NCBI GenBank assembly: GCA_023249645.1
Contig: JAHFCF010000003.1
Coordinates: 62,001-126,000, forward strand
Source of the DNA: Elusimicrobiota bacterium
GTDB lineage: Bacteria > Elusimicrobiota > Elusimicrobia > UBA1565 > UBA9628
Direction: 5' to 3'
Length of the DNA: 64,000 bases
Every line of letters begins with the position of its first letter. Position 1 is the stretch's first letter. The translations under genes were made by a program, and so were the position numbers. Shown piece by piece: positions 18,427 to 26,941 of the stretch. The notes under the pieces were generated by a model, which ran no database searches, had not been told where the DNA came from, and saw only the letters and a list, made by a program, of their open reading frames with translations.

Positions 18427-19502
18427 ACGTATTCTCCCTTCTGGGCCTTCAATTCCTCTTGGATCTGCGCGAAGATCTCCTCGCCGGTCGGCACCGCGCC
18501 GGAGGGCCGGGCATGCAGATGGACCGGCACGCGGCCATCGACGGCGAGGCGCACGTCGTCGACCAGCTGGCCCAGGCTCATCTCCACGACCAGAAAGGAG
18601 CTGGTCTTGGCGGCGAGCTCCTGGATCTTCTTCTTGGGGAACGGCCACAGGGTGATGGGCCGCAGAAGGCCGACCTTCAGGCCCTGGGCACGGGCCATCT
18701 TCAAAGCCGCGGTCGAGGCGCGCGCCGACGTGCCGTAGGCCACCAGGATGAGCTCGGCGTCCTCGCAGGATCGGGCCTCGAAAAGGACTTCCTTCTCCTC
18801 GATCTCCTTGTAGCGCTTGGCGCGGTTCAAGGTCATGATTTCGAGCGCGCCCTCGCTCAGATCGTAGGAGCGCACGATGCGCTTCTTGCGGCCCGTGCAG
18901 TCGCCCAAAGCCCAAGGCGGCGTCTTCAACGACTTGGGGTCCACGGTCTCGAACTTGAATTCCAAAGGCTCCATCATCTGGCCGAGTATGCCGTCGGCCA
19001 GGATCATGGCCGGCACGCGGTATTTCTCGGCCACTTCGTAGCAGTGGAGGGGGAAATTTCCCATCTCCGAGACCGAATCAGGGGCCATGACGAAGACGCG
19101 GTAGTCGCCGTGGCCGCCGCCTCGCACGGACTGGAAATAATCGCCTTGCGCGCCCGCGATGTTGCCCAAGCCGGGCCCGCCGCGCGCCACGTTGGCGTAG
19201 AAGATGGGAAGGTCCGCGCCCGCGCAGTAGGAGATGCCCTCCTGCTTCAGGCTGATCCCCGGCGAGGAAGAGGAGGTCATGGTCCTTATCCCCGTGGCCG
19301 CGGCCCCGTAGAGCATGTTGATGGCCGCCACCTCGGATTCGGCCTGGATGAAGCTGCCGCCCACCTCGGGCAGGCGCCAGGACATGTACTCAGGCACTTC
19401 GTTCTGCGGCGTGATGGGGTAGCCCGCGAAGAACCGGCAGCCCGCGCGCACGGTCCCCTCGGCAAAAGCCTCGTTGCCCTTCATGAGGAGCTTCTCGCTC
19501 AT
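18417..19502 (-). CDS. korA: 2-oxoacid:ferredoxin oxidoreductase alpha subunit
   Basis: A 361-residue alpha subunit containing GNEAFAEGTVRAGCRFFAGYPITP, QAESEVAAINMLYGAAATG and TSSSSPGISL, all typical of the pyrimidine-binding half of TPP-dependent oxidoreductases, plus the domain that contacts CoA. The start at 19502 overlaps the korD stop as ATGA. It lies second in the korDABC operon. Known four-subunit enzymes of this size class include 2-oxoglutarate and branched-chain 2-oxoacid oxidoreductases; 2-oxoglutarate is favoured by the nearby glutamate dehydrogenase, which is only a hint. Confidence 0.9.
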   Translation of the reverse strand: MSEKLLMKGNEAFAEGTVRAGCRFFAGYPITPQNEVPEYMSWRLPEVGGSFIQAESEVAAINMLYGAAATGIRTMTSSSSPGISLKQEGISYCAGADLPIFYANVARGGPGLGNIAGAQGDYFQSVRGGGHGDYRVFVMAPDSVSEMGNFPLHCYEVAEKYRVPAMILADGILGQMMEPLEFKFETVDPKSLKTPPWALGDCTGRKKRIVRSYDLSEGALEIMTLNRAKRYKEIEEKEVLFEARSCEDAELILVAYGTSARASTAALKMARAQGLKVGLLRPITLWPFPKKKIQELAAKTSSFLVVEMSLGQLVDDVRLAVDGRVPVHLHARPSGAVPTGEEIFAQIQEELKAQKGEYVCY

Positions 19503-19714
19503 CGCACCGCCTCCTTGAAGACCGAGATGGCCAGGTCGGGGCAGACCTGGGCGCAGAGGCCGCAGCCGGAGCAGAGCTCTGGGGCGCACAGGAAAGCCGG
19601 GTAATAGCCCGTGGCGCTGAAAGTCTTGGACATCGCGATGCACTTCTTGGCGCAGGCGGCGGCGCAGAGTTCGCAGCCCTTGCAGCGGGTCTCGTCCACT
19701 TCGATCTTCGCCAT
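19499..19714 (-). CDS. korD: ferredoxin-like delta subunit, 2x[4Fe-4S]
   Basis: Seventy-one residues with two cluster motifs, CKGCELCAAACAKKC and CSGCGLCAQVCP. It carries electrons from the TPP site to free ferredoxin. A strong GAGGAG site precedes the ATG, and it is the first gene of the operon, so the promoter should lie in the 150 bases to its right; I see no convincing box pair there. It overlaps korA by four bases. Confidence 0.9.
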   Translation of the reverse strand: MAKIEVDETRCKGCELCAAACAKKCIAMSKTFSATGYYPAFLCAPELCSGCGLCAQVCPDLAISVFKEAVR

Positions 19715-19865
19715 GGTTGGTCTCCTCGGCGATATGGTACAAAAAAACCGCGGAATGCAAGCGGCTGAACTAGACTTTAGGCCCAGAGCGGCCTAGGTCC
19801 TTTGTCCTCGCGAGATAGGTCCAAAGACCCTCCCGTATTGTTCATTTTCGCCCAATAATTAGTCT

Positions 19866-21272
19866 ATGAAGACGTTAGTGCTATCTGTTCTTCTGCTCTG
19901 CACCGGGCTCGTTCCTGTTCGGGCCGCGAATTCCGTCGCCAAGGTCGGGCCCGCGCCGGTCCAGCTGTGTCTGCTGCTGGCGGCGCCTCAGGCCGCGTTC
20001 TTGCGCGACAAGCTCCCGATCCGCACGGCGGAAACGCTGCGTTCCCTCCAAGAGCTGGATTTCCAAATATTGGCTGACCGCCAATTGGTCGGCGCTCTGA
20101 CCGCTACTCTGCCTCCGAATTTTTCCCAACGCCTGGAGGCTCTAGTCGCAACCCCGGAGCCCAACCCCGTCGAAGCCGCTGGCTTGGCGCAGCAGCTCTC
20201 CGGATCGTTCGAACAGGGCATGGCGCAGTTTCATGGCCAGATCCGGGATAGTGCGCAGAAGATCTCTGATCGCGCGCCGACCATGGCCCAAGCGCTGCTG
20301 GCCCATCTCGACGCCAGCCAGGAGGCGCTGTCGGTCGAGGCCGCGCAATCCACGCTAAAACCCTCCGGCCTTGTCTCGCCAAGTTCCCAGCTCCCGCGCG
20401 GTGTCCCCTGGGGCATAGAGACCCGCTGGCAGATCAAGAACAGGCAGTATCCCCAAGACCGAGATCTCGTGAGGTATATGAAATTGTTTGGAGAGCGACT
20501 CGGACTCAAATTGGGACAGGCCCTTCTGGGCTTGAATCCATCGCAGCATTGGCTCGATGCCGGCAGCGGACAGGGCGGAGCGCTGCGCACCTATTTCGCG
20601 AGCATCGATCCCGACCGGCTCGCGCAGATCGGCGGGAAACTCATCAGCTTTCACGACGAGCGCCCCATTTTCGACATTGTGACATCCATCGCAAAAAAAC
20701 CGCTCGCTTCCAAGGCCCGCGCCACGGGCATCACGTATTCGAGAAAGCCGGGCAAAATGGACTCCTGGTCGGTTGAGGAAGAACAGCCCTTCAGTCTCAG
20801 GGATGGGCTGGCGCAGACGGATGCCGCAGGGAAACTCCGAATCCTGTCCGGCAGGTTCTTCGATGATATCAGCGATGGAGAGATCGGGAAAGCCGATCTG
20901 ATCACCGATGTGTTCGGGATTTTTTCCTACGCCGCGAATCCGATGCAGGTTTTGACAAGGTACCTGGATCTGCTGCGCGTCGGAGGGGCGGTCTATTGCC
21001 ACTTCGGCGAGACTGTCTACGTGGCTGACAAAGGAGCTCCGGATTTCAGGAGCATGAATCGCTCTTGGAATCTGTGCTCTTGGGCCCTTTTATTCCATCA
21101 ATGGCTCGAGTCGCAGAGCTTCCCGGGATTGGCGGTCGAAACTTACCCTGGGAGCGCCGCTTTTATACTGACAAAATTAAGCCACAACGTGAGGCTGCCG
21201 ATGCTGAGGGTTGGCGCAACGAGGAAAGGCATCCCGATCGCAAAACTGCTTATCCCACCCTCATCGACATAA
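19866..21272 (+). CDS. secreted protein with SAM-methyltransferase-like fold
   Basis: The protein begins with a clear signal peptide (to about VRA, residue 20), then about 170 helical residues, then a class I methyltransferase-like domain: motif I HWLDAGSGQGGAL near residue 230, an acidic motif and DLLRVGGAVYCHFGE. Methyltransferases with this fold work with cytoplasmic SAM, so a signal peptide is odd; the domain may be reused as a non-enzyme, or the hydrophobic start may be a membrane anchor. Its 3' end overlaps the convergent ygiQ by twelve bases. No substrate can be proposed. Confidence 0.65.
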   Translation: MKTLVLSVLLLCTGLVPVRAANSVAKVGPAPVQLCLLLAAPQAAFLRDKLPIRTAETLRSLQELDFQILADRQLVGALTATLPPNFSQRLEALVATPEPNPVEAAGLAQQLSGSFEQGMAQFHGQIRDSAQKISDRAPTMAQALLAHLDASQEALSVEAAQSTLKPSGLVSPSSQLPRGVPWGIETRWQIKNRQYPQDRDLVRYMKLFGERLGLKLGQALLGLNPSQHWLDAGSGQGGALRTYFASIDPDRLAQIGGKLISFHDERPIFDIVTSIAKKPLASKARATGITYSRKPGKMDSWSVEEEQPFSLRDGLAQTDAAGKLRILSGRFFDDISDGEIGKADLITDVFGIFSYAANPMQVLTRYLDLLRVGGAVYCHFGETVYVADKGAPDFRSMNRSWNLCSWALLFHQWLESQSFPGLAVETYPGSAAFILTKLSHNVRLPMLRVGATRKGIPIAKLLIPPSST

Positions 21273-22910
21273 GATGCCGTGCTGTCGCAGGCGTTCTGCG
21301 TCCGTGCGCGCGACCTTGATGCGCCGTCCCTCCGGGTCTATCCCCGCGTAGAACATGGCCGTTGCCACCGTCCCAGGCGTCGGGAGAAAGCACTGAACCT
21401 GCCGCGGCTTCCAACCTCGGGCCGCCAGCCACTCTGAGAGCTCCCGCATGTCCTCATCCGTGCAGCCGGGAAATCCGCTCATGAGATAGGGCACCACATA
21501 CTGCTCCTTGCCGGCGGCGCGGGATTGCTTGTCGAAGATCGTGAGAAAGCGCTCGAAGCTCGCGAAAGCGGGCTTGCGCATGAGCTTGAGCACCGCGTCG
21601 CTGCAATGCTCCGGCGCGAGCTTGAGCTGGCCTCCGGTGAATCGCGCGGCCAGGGCGCGGACATAGGCCGGGCTCCTCATGGCCAGGTCATGGCGCACGC
21701 CGCTGGCGACGCGCAGGTGCCTGACCCCATGGATTTGACTCAGGCCCTGCAGAAGTCGAGCCAGCTCGTCCTGGTTGTCTTGAAAATTCGGGCAGAGAGA
21801 CGGCGTCAAGCAGCTTGGTCTTTTGCAGGCTTTGGGGTCGGCCGTGCAGCGCGCGCCCCACATGTTGGCGCTGGGCCCGCCCACGTCCGTGATGGAGCCG
21901 GTCCAGTCCTTGCGCCGGGTGAGTCCTCGGACCTCCGTTTCCAGAGACTCGCGGCTGCGCGACGCGATGCGCCGGCCCTGGTGCAAGGCCAAGGAGCAGA
22001 AGGAGCAGCCTCCGGCGCAGCCCCTGTGCGAGGTGATGCTGAACTGGATCATCTCCACGGCCGGGATCGGTTCTTTATAGGAAGGATGCGGCGATCTCGT
22101 GAAGTCCAGCGTGTAGAGCTTGTCCATCTCCTGCGTCGAGAGTGGCTCGGCTGGGGGGGTGAAAACAACATCTCGGCCCGCGTGCGCCTGGCTGGCCCAG
22201 ACGCCTTGGCGCATCTGTTCCTCCAGGCCCAGAGTCGCTGTCATGAGCTTCTTCGGGTCGGCCTGGATCTCCTCATAAGAGGGAAGGCGCAGCGCGGCGA
22301 CGCAGGTCCCGATGAAGGCAGTGCCTGGGATGTTCTTCAGGCTTTGCTGATCAGCCGATCGCCGGGCGATCTCCAAGATCGCGCGTTCGCCCATCCCGTA
22401 GACCAGGAGGTCGGCCTTGGAGTCGAGAAGGATGGAGCGCCGCACGCAGTCGCTCCAGAAATCGTAATGCGCGGCCCGGCGCAGGGAGGCTTCCACGCCG
22501 CCCAGCACGATGGGCAGGCCGGGGAAGGCTTTTTTGATCAGGCTGGCATAGACGATGGCGGCCCGGTTGGGTCTTTTCCCTGCCAAGCCTCCCGGCGTGT
22601 AGGCGTCATCCGAGCGCTTCTTGCGAAAGGCGGTGTAATGGGCGACCAGGGAGTCCAGGGCCCCGGCGCTGACCCCCGCGAAGAGGCGCGGCCGTCCCAG
22701 CCGCATGACGTCCTCGGGCGTATCCCAATGCGGCTGGGGCACGATCCCCACGCGCCAGCCATGCGCCGCCAGCCACCGGCCCAGGAGCGCCGCGCCGAAG
22801 GAGGGATGGTCGACGTAGGCGTCGCCGCTGACCAGGAGGATGTCGAGTTCGTCGTAGCCGAGCTGCTCCATCTCTCGGCGCGTGGTGGGCAGGAAGCGGG
22901 GGGGATTCAT
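21261..22910 (-). CDS. ygiQ: YgiQ-family radical SAM protein
   Basis: Starts with the family signature FLPTTRREMEQLGYDELD and VSGDAYVDHPSFG, has the radical-SAM cluster motif CAGGCSFCSL near residue 300, and the later MSGFPGCTDEDM and QVQCFLPTPGT segments. YgiQ proteins are widespread radical SAM enzymes whose reaction is not settled. At 549 residues it lacks the C-terminal extension of longer members. The start lies just after an intrinsic terminator in the leader, so expression should depend on read-through. There is only a weak ribosome site. Confidence 0.88.
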   Translation of the reverse strand: MNPPRFLPTTRREMEQLGYDELDILLVSGDAYVDHPSFGAALLGRWLAAHGWRVGIVPQPHWDTPEDVMRLGRPRLFAGVSAGALDSLVAHYTAFRKKRSDDAYTPGGLAGKRPNRAAIVYASLIKKAFPGLPIVLGGVEASLRRAAHYDFWSDCVRRSILLDSKADLLVYGMGERAILEIARRSADQQSLKNIPGTAFIGTCVAALRLPSYEEIQADPKKLMTATLGLEEQMRQGVWASQAHAGRDVVFTPPAEPLSTQEMDKLYTLDFTRSPHPSYKEPIPAVEMIQFSITSHRGCAGGCSFCSLALHQGRRIASRSRESLETEVRGLTRRKDWTGSITDVGGPSANMWGARCTADPKACKRPSCLTPSLCPNFQDNQDELARLLQGLSQIHGVRHLRVASGVRHDLAMRSPAYVRALAARFTGGQLKLAPEHCSDAVLKLMRKPAFASFERFLTIFDKQSRAAGKEQYVVPYLMSGFPGCTDEDMRELSEWLAARGWKPRQVQCFLPTPGTVATAMFYAGIDPEGRRIKVARTDAERLRQHGILCR

Positions 22911-22922
22911 CAGGGGAGCCTA

Positions 22923-22993
22923 AAACACAAAACCCCCTTTCGGGGGCTTGGTCCTGACATTACTTGTTTCAGGTTCGAAAGCTTCTTAGGACC
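22923..22993 (-). ncRNA. leader RNA with hairpin and intrinsic terminator upstream of ygiQ
   Basis: On the minus strand a strong promoter (TTGACT, 17 bases, TATACT) would start RNA at about 22993. The RNA opens with GGTCCTAAGAAGC, closes that arm with AGGACC about 40 bases on, then forms GCCCCCGAAAGGGGG followed by TTTTGTGTTTT (a textbook terminator) just before the ygiQ ATG at 22910. It is either an attenuator/riboswitch for ygiQ or a roughly 70-nt small RNA. I do not recognise the class. Confidence 0.6.
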
Positions 22994-22999
22994 GACATC

Positions 23000-23048
23000 A
23001 GTATATCATGGATCCGCGATTGAGTCAAGCGATTTTTGATAATATAAA
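23000..23048. promoter_or_regulatory. overlapping divergent promoters of ygiQ leader and Mg2+ ATPase
   Basis: The palindromic TTGAGTCAA (23020-23028) supplies both -35 boxes: TTGAGT on plus with TATAAA (23043-23048) and TTGACT on minus with TATACT (23005-23000), each with a 17-base spacer. Polymerases on the two strands must exclude each other. The plus promoter ends seven bases before the ATG at 23056. Confidence 0.75.
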
Positions 23049-23055
23049 GTTTGCC

Positions 23056-25662
23056 ATGCCTATGGCCACGACCGCCGGGCAGTCCGAACGCGAGCTCTTG
23101 GACCTAGGGACCCTCAACCCCGACGAAGCTCTCGGACGCCTGGGCGCCAACACCCAGGGTTTGGGCGAGGAAGAGGCGCAGGAGCGCCTGGAGCGCTACG
23201 GCCACAACGAGGTCGAACGCGCACGCCGGCTCGGTTTCTTCGGCGAAATGGCCCAGCGCTGCAAGAACCCGCTCGTCATCCAGCTCTTCGTCATCGCGGT
23301 CGTCTCCCTGGTCATGGGCGATGCGCGCGCCTCCGTCGTGGTCGGCGCCATGCTCGTCTTGAGCGTGCTTCTGGGCTACGTCCAGGAGAAGCGTTCGAGC
23401 TACGCGGTCGAGCGCCTGCTCACCCTCATCAAGGCGAACTGCGTGGTCATGCGCGGGGGCCATGAGGTCGAGCTGCCCCTGCGCGACCTCGTGCCCGGCG
23501 ACATCGTGGTTCTGGCCGCCGGTTCCATCGTGCCGGCCGATCTTCGGCTTCTGCTGAGCAAGGACTTCTACGTCAGCCAGTCCGCCTTGACCGGCGAGTC
23601 CATGCCCGTGGAAAAGCACGCCGGAGCCTGCGACGCGGCGGGCAAGAACGCGGTCGATCTGATCAATACCTGCTTCCAGGGCTCCAACGTCCTGAGCGGC
23701 ACGGCCCGAGGCGTGGTCGTGCACACCGGCAGCCGCACGGTCTTCGGCGCCATCACCCAGAAGCTCGCCGGCCAGCGGGTGCTGACGAGCTTTGACCGCG
23801 GCATCGAGGGCTTCACCTGGCTCATGATCCGCTTCATGGTCATCATGGTCGCCACGGTCTTCTTCATCGTGGGCTTGAGCAAGCACAACTGGGTCGACGC
23901 TCTGCTCTTCGGCCTCTCGGTCGCCGTGGGCCTCACCCCCGAGATGCTGCCCATGATCGTGACGGTCAACCTCTCCAAGGGCGCCTTGGCCATGTCGCGC
24001 AAGAAGGTCATCGTCAAGAGGCTCAATTCCATCCAGAATTTCGGGGCCATGGACGTGCTGTGCACGGACAAGACCGGGACCCTGACGCAGGACCGCATCG
24101 TTCTGGAGCGCTACGTGGACGTCACCAACCGCCAGTCCGAAGACGTCATGCGTTACGCGTACATGAACTCCCACTACCAGACGGGGCTGCGCAATCTGCT
24201 CGACCGAGCCATCCTCGCGCACTCGGATCTCGACGTGGAGCGAACCTGCCGCAAGGTCGACGAGATCCCCTTCGATTTCCAGCGCCGGCGCATGTCCGTC
24301 ATCATCGACTACGAAGAGGAGCACGTCCTCATCTGCAAGGGCGCTGTCGAGGAGACCTTCAAGGCCTGCAGCCGCTATCAGGTGGATGATGAGATCCATC
24401 CCTTGATCGACGTGCTCAAGCAGGATCTCATGGAGGAGTACGAGACCCTGAGCAGCGACGGCTACCGGGTGGTCGCCATCGCCTATCGGGAATTCCCGCG
24501 GACCAAGGAGGTCTTCTCCGCGGCCGATGAGTCGGACCTGGTGCTCCTGGGCTATCTGGCCTTCTTCGACCCGCCCCGGGATTCCTCGGCCGCGGCCCTG
24601 GAGGCTCTGCGCAAGGCCGGCGTGGCGACGAAGATCCTGACCGGCGACAACGCGCTGGTCACGCGCAAGGTCTGCCGCGAGGTGGGCATCCCGGTCGAGA
24701 ACCTCATGACCGGCGATGAGCTGGCCAAGCTCTCGCCTGAGGAGCTCACGGCGGCCGTGGAGAGGGGGACGGTCTTCGCGCGCCTGACCCCGTCGCAGAA
24801 GGAGGAGATCATCCGCGCCCTTCAGCGCGCGGGCCACGTGGTGGGATTTCTGGGCGACGGCATCAACGACGCGCCGGCCATGAAGACCGCGGATGTCGGC
24901 ATCTCGGTCGACACCGCGGTGGACGTGGCCAAGGAATCCGCCGACATCATCCTGCTCAAGAAAAGCCTCTTGATCCTCGAGGACGGCATCATCGAGGGAC
25001 GCAAGGTCTTCGGCAACATCATCAAGTACATCAAGATGAGCGCGAGCTCCAACTACGGCAACATGTTCAGCGTGGTGGGGGGCAGCTACTTTTTGCCCTT
25101 CCTCCCCATGGCGCCGATCCAGATCCTGCTCAACAACCTCCTCTATGATTTCTCGCAGGTCGGCATACCGGCCGACCGCGTCGACGAGGAGTATCTGGTC
25201 AGTCCGCGGCGCTGGAACATCGCGAGCATCAAGAGGTTCATGCTCTGGATCGGGCCGATGAGCTCGATCTTCGACTACACCACCTATTTCCTGATGCTCT
25301 ACTTCTACGGCTGCATCGCCTTCAAGACCACGGCGGACCCGGCCTTGAAGGCCCACTACGAGAGCCTCTTCCACACGGGCTGGTTCGTCGAGTCGCTGCT
25401 GACCCAGACGCTCATCGTGCACATCATCCGCACCAACCGCATCCCCTTCTTCCAGAGCCGGGCGAGCCTGGCCCTGACTTTTACCACGCTCTCGGCCATG
25501 CTTGCGGCCTCCCTGCTGCCCTATTCGCCTTTCGCTGCCTATTTCGGCTTGACGCCCCTGCCTGCCTCCTTCTGGCTCTGGATGGCGGCGACCCTGGGGA
25601 CCTATGCGGTGCTGACGCATTTTGTTAAGATGAGATTCCTCAAGAAGTATGGGATCGACTAA
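23056..25662 (+). CDS. mgtA: Mg2+-transporting P-type ATPase (MgtA/MgtB family)
   Basis: A P3B-type ATPase of 868 residues that would import Mg2+ using ATP. Visible are the actuator motif TGES, the phosphorylation site CTDKTGTLTQ (Asp338), the nucleotide domain with CKGAVEE, GDGINDAPA and about ten membrane helices including VGLTPEMLPM. The ORF track begins at 23008, but that ATG lies between the -35 box and upstream DNA; the promoter's -10 box ends seven bases before ATG 23056, so the shorter, leaderless start is better. The next gene starts right after the stop, indicating an operon. Confidence 0.9.
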   Translation: MPMATTAGQSERELLDLGTLNPDEALGRLGANTQGLGEEEAQERLERYGHNEVERARRLGFFGEMAQRCKNPLVIQLFVIAVVSLVMGDARASVVVGAMLVLSVLLGYVQEKRSSYAVERLLTLIKANCVVMRGGHEVELPLRDLVPGDIVVLAAGSIVPADLRLLLSKDFYVSQSALTGESMPVEKHAGACDAAGKNAVDLINTCFQGSNVLSGTARGVVVHTGSRTVFGAITQKLAGQRVLTSFDRGIEGFTWLMIRFMVIMVATVFFIVGLSKHNWVDALLFGLSVAVGLTPEMLPMIVTVNLSKGALAMSRKKVIVKRLNSIQNFGAMDVLCTDKTGTLTQDRIVLERYVDVTNRQSEDVMRYAYMNSHYQTGLRNLLDRAILAHSDLDVERTCRKVDEIPFDFQRRRMSVIIDYEEEHVLICKGAVEETFKACSRYQVDDEIHPLIDVLKQDLMEEYETLSSDGYRVVAIAYREFPRTKEVFSAADESDLVLLGYLAFFDPPRDSSAAALEALRKAGVATKILTGDNALVTRKVCREVGIPVENLMTGDELAKLSPEELTAAVERGTVFARLTPSQKEEIIRALQRAGHVVGFLGDGINDAPAMKTADVGISVDTAVDVAKESADIILLKKSLLILEDGIIEGRKVFGNIIKYIKMSASSNYGNMFSVVGGSYFLPFLPMAPIQILLNNLLYDFSQVGIPADRVDEEYLVSPRRWNIASIKRFMLWIGPMSSIFDYTTYFLMLYFYGCIAFKTTADPALKAHYESLFHTGWFVESLLTQTLIVHIIRTNRIPFFQSRASLALTFTTLSAMLAASLLPYSPFAAYFGLTPLPASFWLWMAATLGTYAVLTHFVKMRFLKKYGID

Positions 25663-26445
25663 ATGAAGAGTCTGCTCAACGCGCTCGAAGAGGGCCGCCT
25701 GGTCGAACTGCCCGACATGGACAAGGGCAAGGCCCTGCAGTATCTGGCTCATCTTCTGGAGGCTGTCCCGGACCTCTCCGGCATGCCGGATCTTTACGAG
25801 GCCATGCTCGTGCGCGAGAACGCCCAGAACACGGCCCTGGGCCTCGGCGTGGCCTGCCCGCACGTGCGCGCGCCGGGCAGCGGCGAGATCTTCTGCGCCG
25901 TGGGCTGGAGCCCCTCAGGCATCGACTACGGCGCTCCGGACAGCAAGAAGGTCCACTTGGTCGTGATGTACTACATCCCCGAGTCCCACAAGAACGTCTA
26001 TCTCAAGGAGATCTCGGGCCTGGCTGCGGCCGTGCGCAAGGAGGGAGGCATCGCCTCCATCGCCGCGGCCCAGGACATCGCGACCGTGCGCGAGCGCCTC
26101 TTGGACTGGGTCTCCACCGCCATCGAGGCCAGCATCCCCGAGGCCAAGGCGCGCATGATCCGCCTGGAGGCCCGCCAGGCCGCTGTCGAGGCCCTGCCGG
26201 CCGTGCCTGCCGGAGCGCTCGATGTGACCACCGCTTTATTCGTGACCGTCAACGGCTCGCGCCCCGTGGTCCTCTGCCAGAATCCCGAGCTCGCCGCCGC
26301 CCTGGACAAGGCCGATGGTTTGGGGGAAAAGCTCAAGGCCCAGGCCCAGTTCGATCTGGGCCGCTACAAGCTCGTCTGCCGATCCTCCACTCCCTACGGC
26401 ATGGGTCGTTCGCTCTACGAGTACCTGGCTATTAAGACGGCTTGA
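25663..26445 (+). CDS. PTS EIIA (fructose/PtsN-type) domain protein
   Basis: The first 150 residues match EIIA-Fru/Ntr: LYEAMLVRENAQNTALGLGVACPHVRAP, with the phosphorylatable His67. The rest (about 150-260) has no clear match. No sugar permease is nearby, and the gene begins directly at the stop of the Mg2+ ATPase gene, so it is more likely a regulator, as PtsN is for K+ transport, than a sugar transporter component. That role is inferred from position. Its 3' end overlaps the convergent nuoI by 14 bases. Confidence 0.78.
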   Translation: MKSLLNALEEGRLVELPDMDKGKALQYLAHLLEAVPDLSGMPDLYEAMLVRENAQNTALGLGVACPHVRAPGSGEIFCAVGWSPSGIDYGAPDSKKVHLVVMYYIPESHKNVYLKEISGLAAAVRKEGGIASIAAAQDIATVRERLLDWVSTAIEASIPEAKARMIRLEARQAAVEALPAVPAGALDVTTALFVTVNGSRPVVLCQNPELAAALDKADGLGEKLKAQAQFDLGRYKLVCRSSTPYGMGRSLYEYLAIKTA

Positions 26446-26941
26446 GCAATTCGTCCATATCCAGGATCATGTCAGCCCGGCTGTAGGAAGCCAGCTCGAC
26501 GAAATCCACGTCCATCCGGATGGCGTCCACGGGGCAGGCCTCGACGCAGTGGCCGCAGAACACGCACATCCCTAAGTCGATATCGAAGGTCTTGGCCCGC
26601 TTTTCCACCATCACATCCGGGCTCTCCTCGGCCGTGATGCGGATGCAGCGGGCCGGGCAGATGGTCTCGCAGAGCAGGCACGAGGTGCAGCGCGGCGCTC
26701 CGTCCTCGCGCCTTAAGAGGCGATGGCGCGTGCGGGCCCGCGCTCCCAGGACGGCAGGCACGTCGGGATACTGGATGGTCGCGGCACCCGGCTTGCCCGG
26801 CAGTCCGATCAGGGCCAGGATGTGGCGCGTCAGGTTCACGAAGAAGTGGCGGAAGGTGATCCCCAAGCCGCGCACGACCTCCCAGATATAGATCTGTTCC
26901 AGGAGTCCGCGGGATGGGCGCGAGACGGTCTTCACGGTCAT
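26432..26941 (-). CDS. nuoI: NADH-quinone oxidoreductase subunit I
   Basis: A 169-residue ferredoxin-like subunit with the two cluster motifs CTSCLLCETICP and CVFCGHCVEACP that hold clusters N6a and N6b, bridging the peripheral arm of complex I to NuoB. An N-terminal amphipathic helix is present. The start at 26941 makes an ATGA overlap with nuoH; ATG 26947 is possible too. It is the last gene of the nuo operon. I see no terminator after it, and it overlaps the convergent EIIA gene. Confidence 0.92.
   Translation of the reverse strand: MTVKTVSRPSRGLLEQIYIWEVVRGLGITFRHFFVNLTRHILALIGLPGKPGAATIQYPDVPAVLGARARTRHRLLRREDGAPRCTSCLLCETICPARCIRITAEESPDVMVEKRAKTFDIDLGMCVFCGHCVEACPVDAIRMDVDFVELASYSRADMILDMDELLKPS

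Noticed and set aside
22965-22985. AGGTTCGAAAG resembling a tRNA T-loop
   Set aside because: No acceptor, D or anticodon stems fit around it; it is part of the ygiQ leader hairpin.
23104-25863. 919-codon minus-strand ORF opposite the Mg2+ ATPase
   Set aside because: Sequence is rich in His, Gln, Asp and Arg with no domain, typical of the antisense of a GC-rich gene; the plus strand encodes a clear P-type ATPase.
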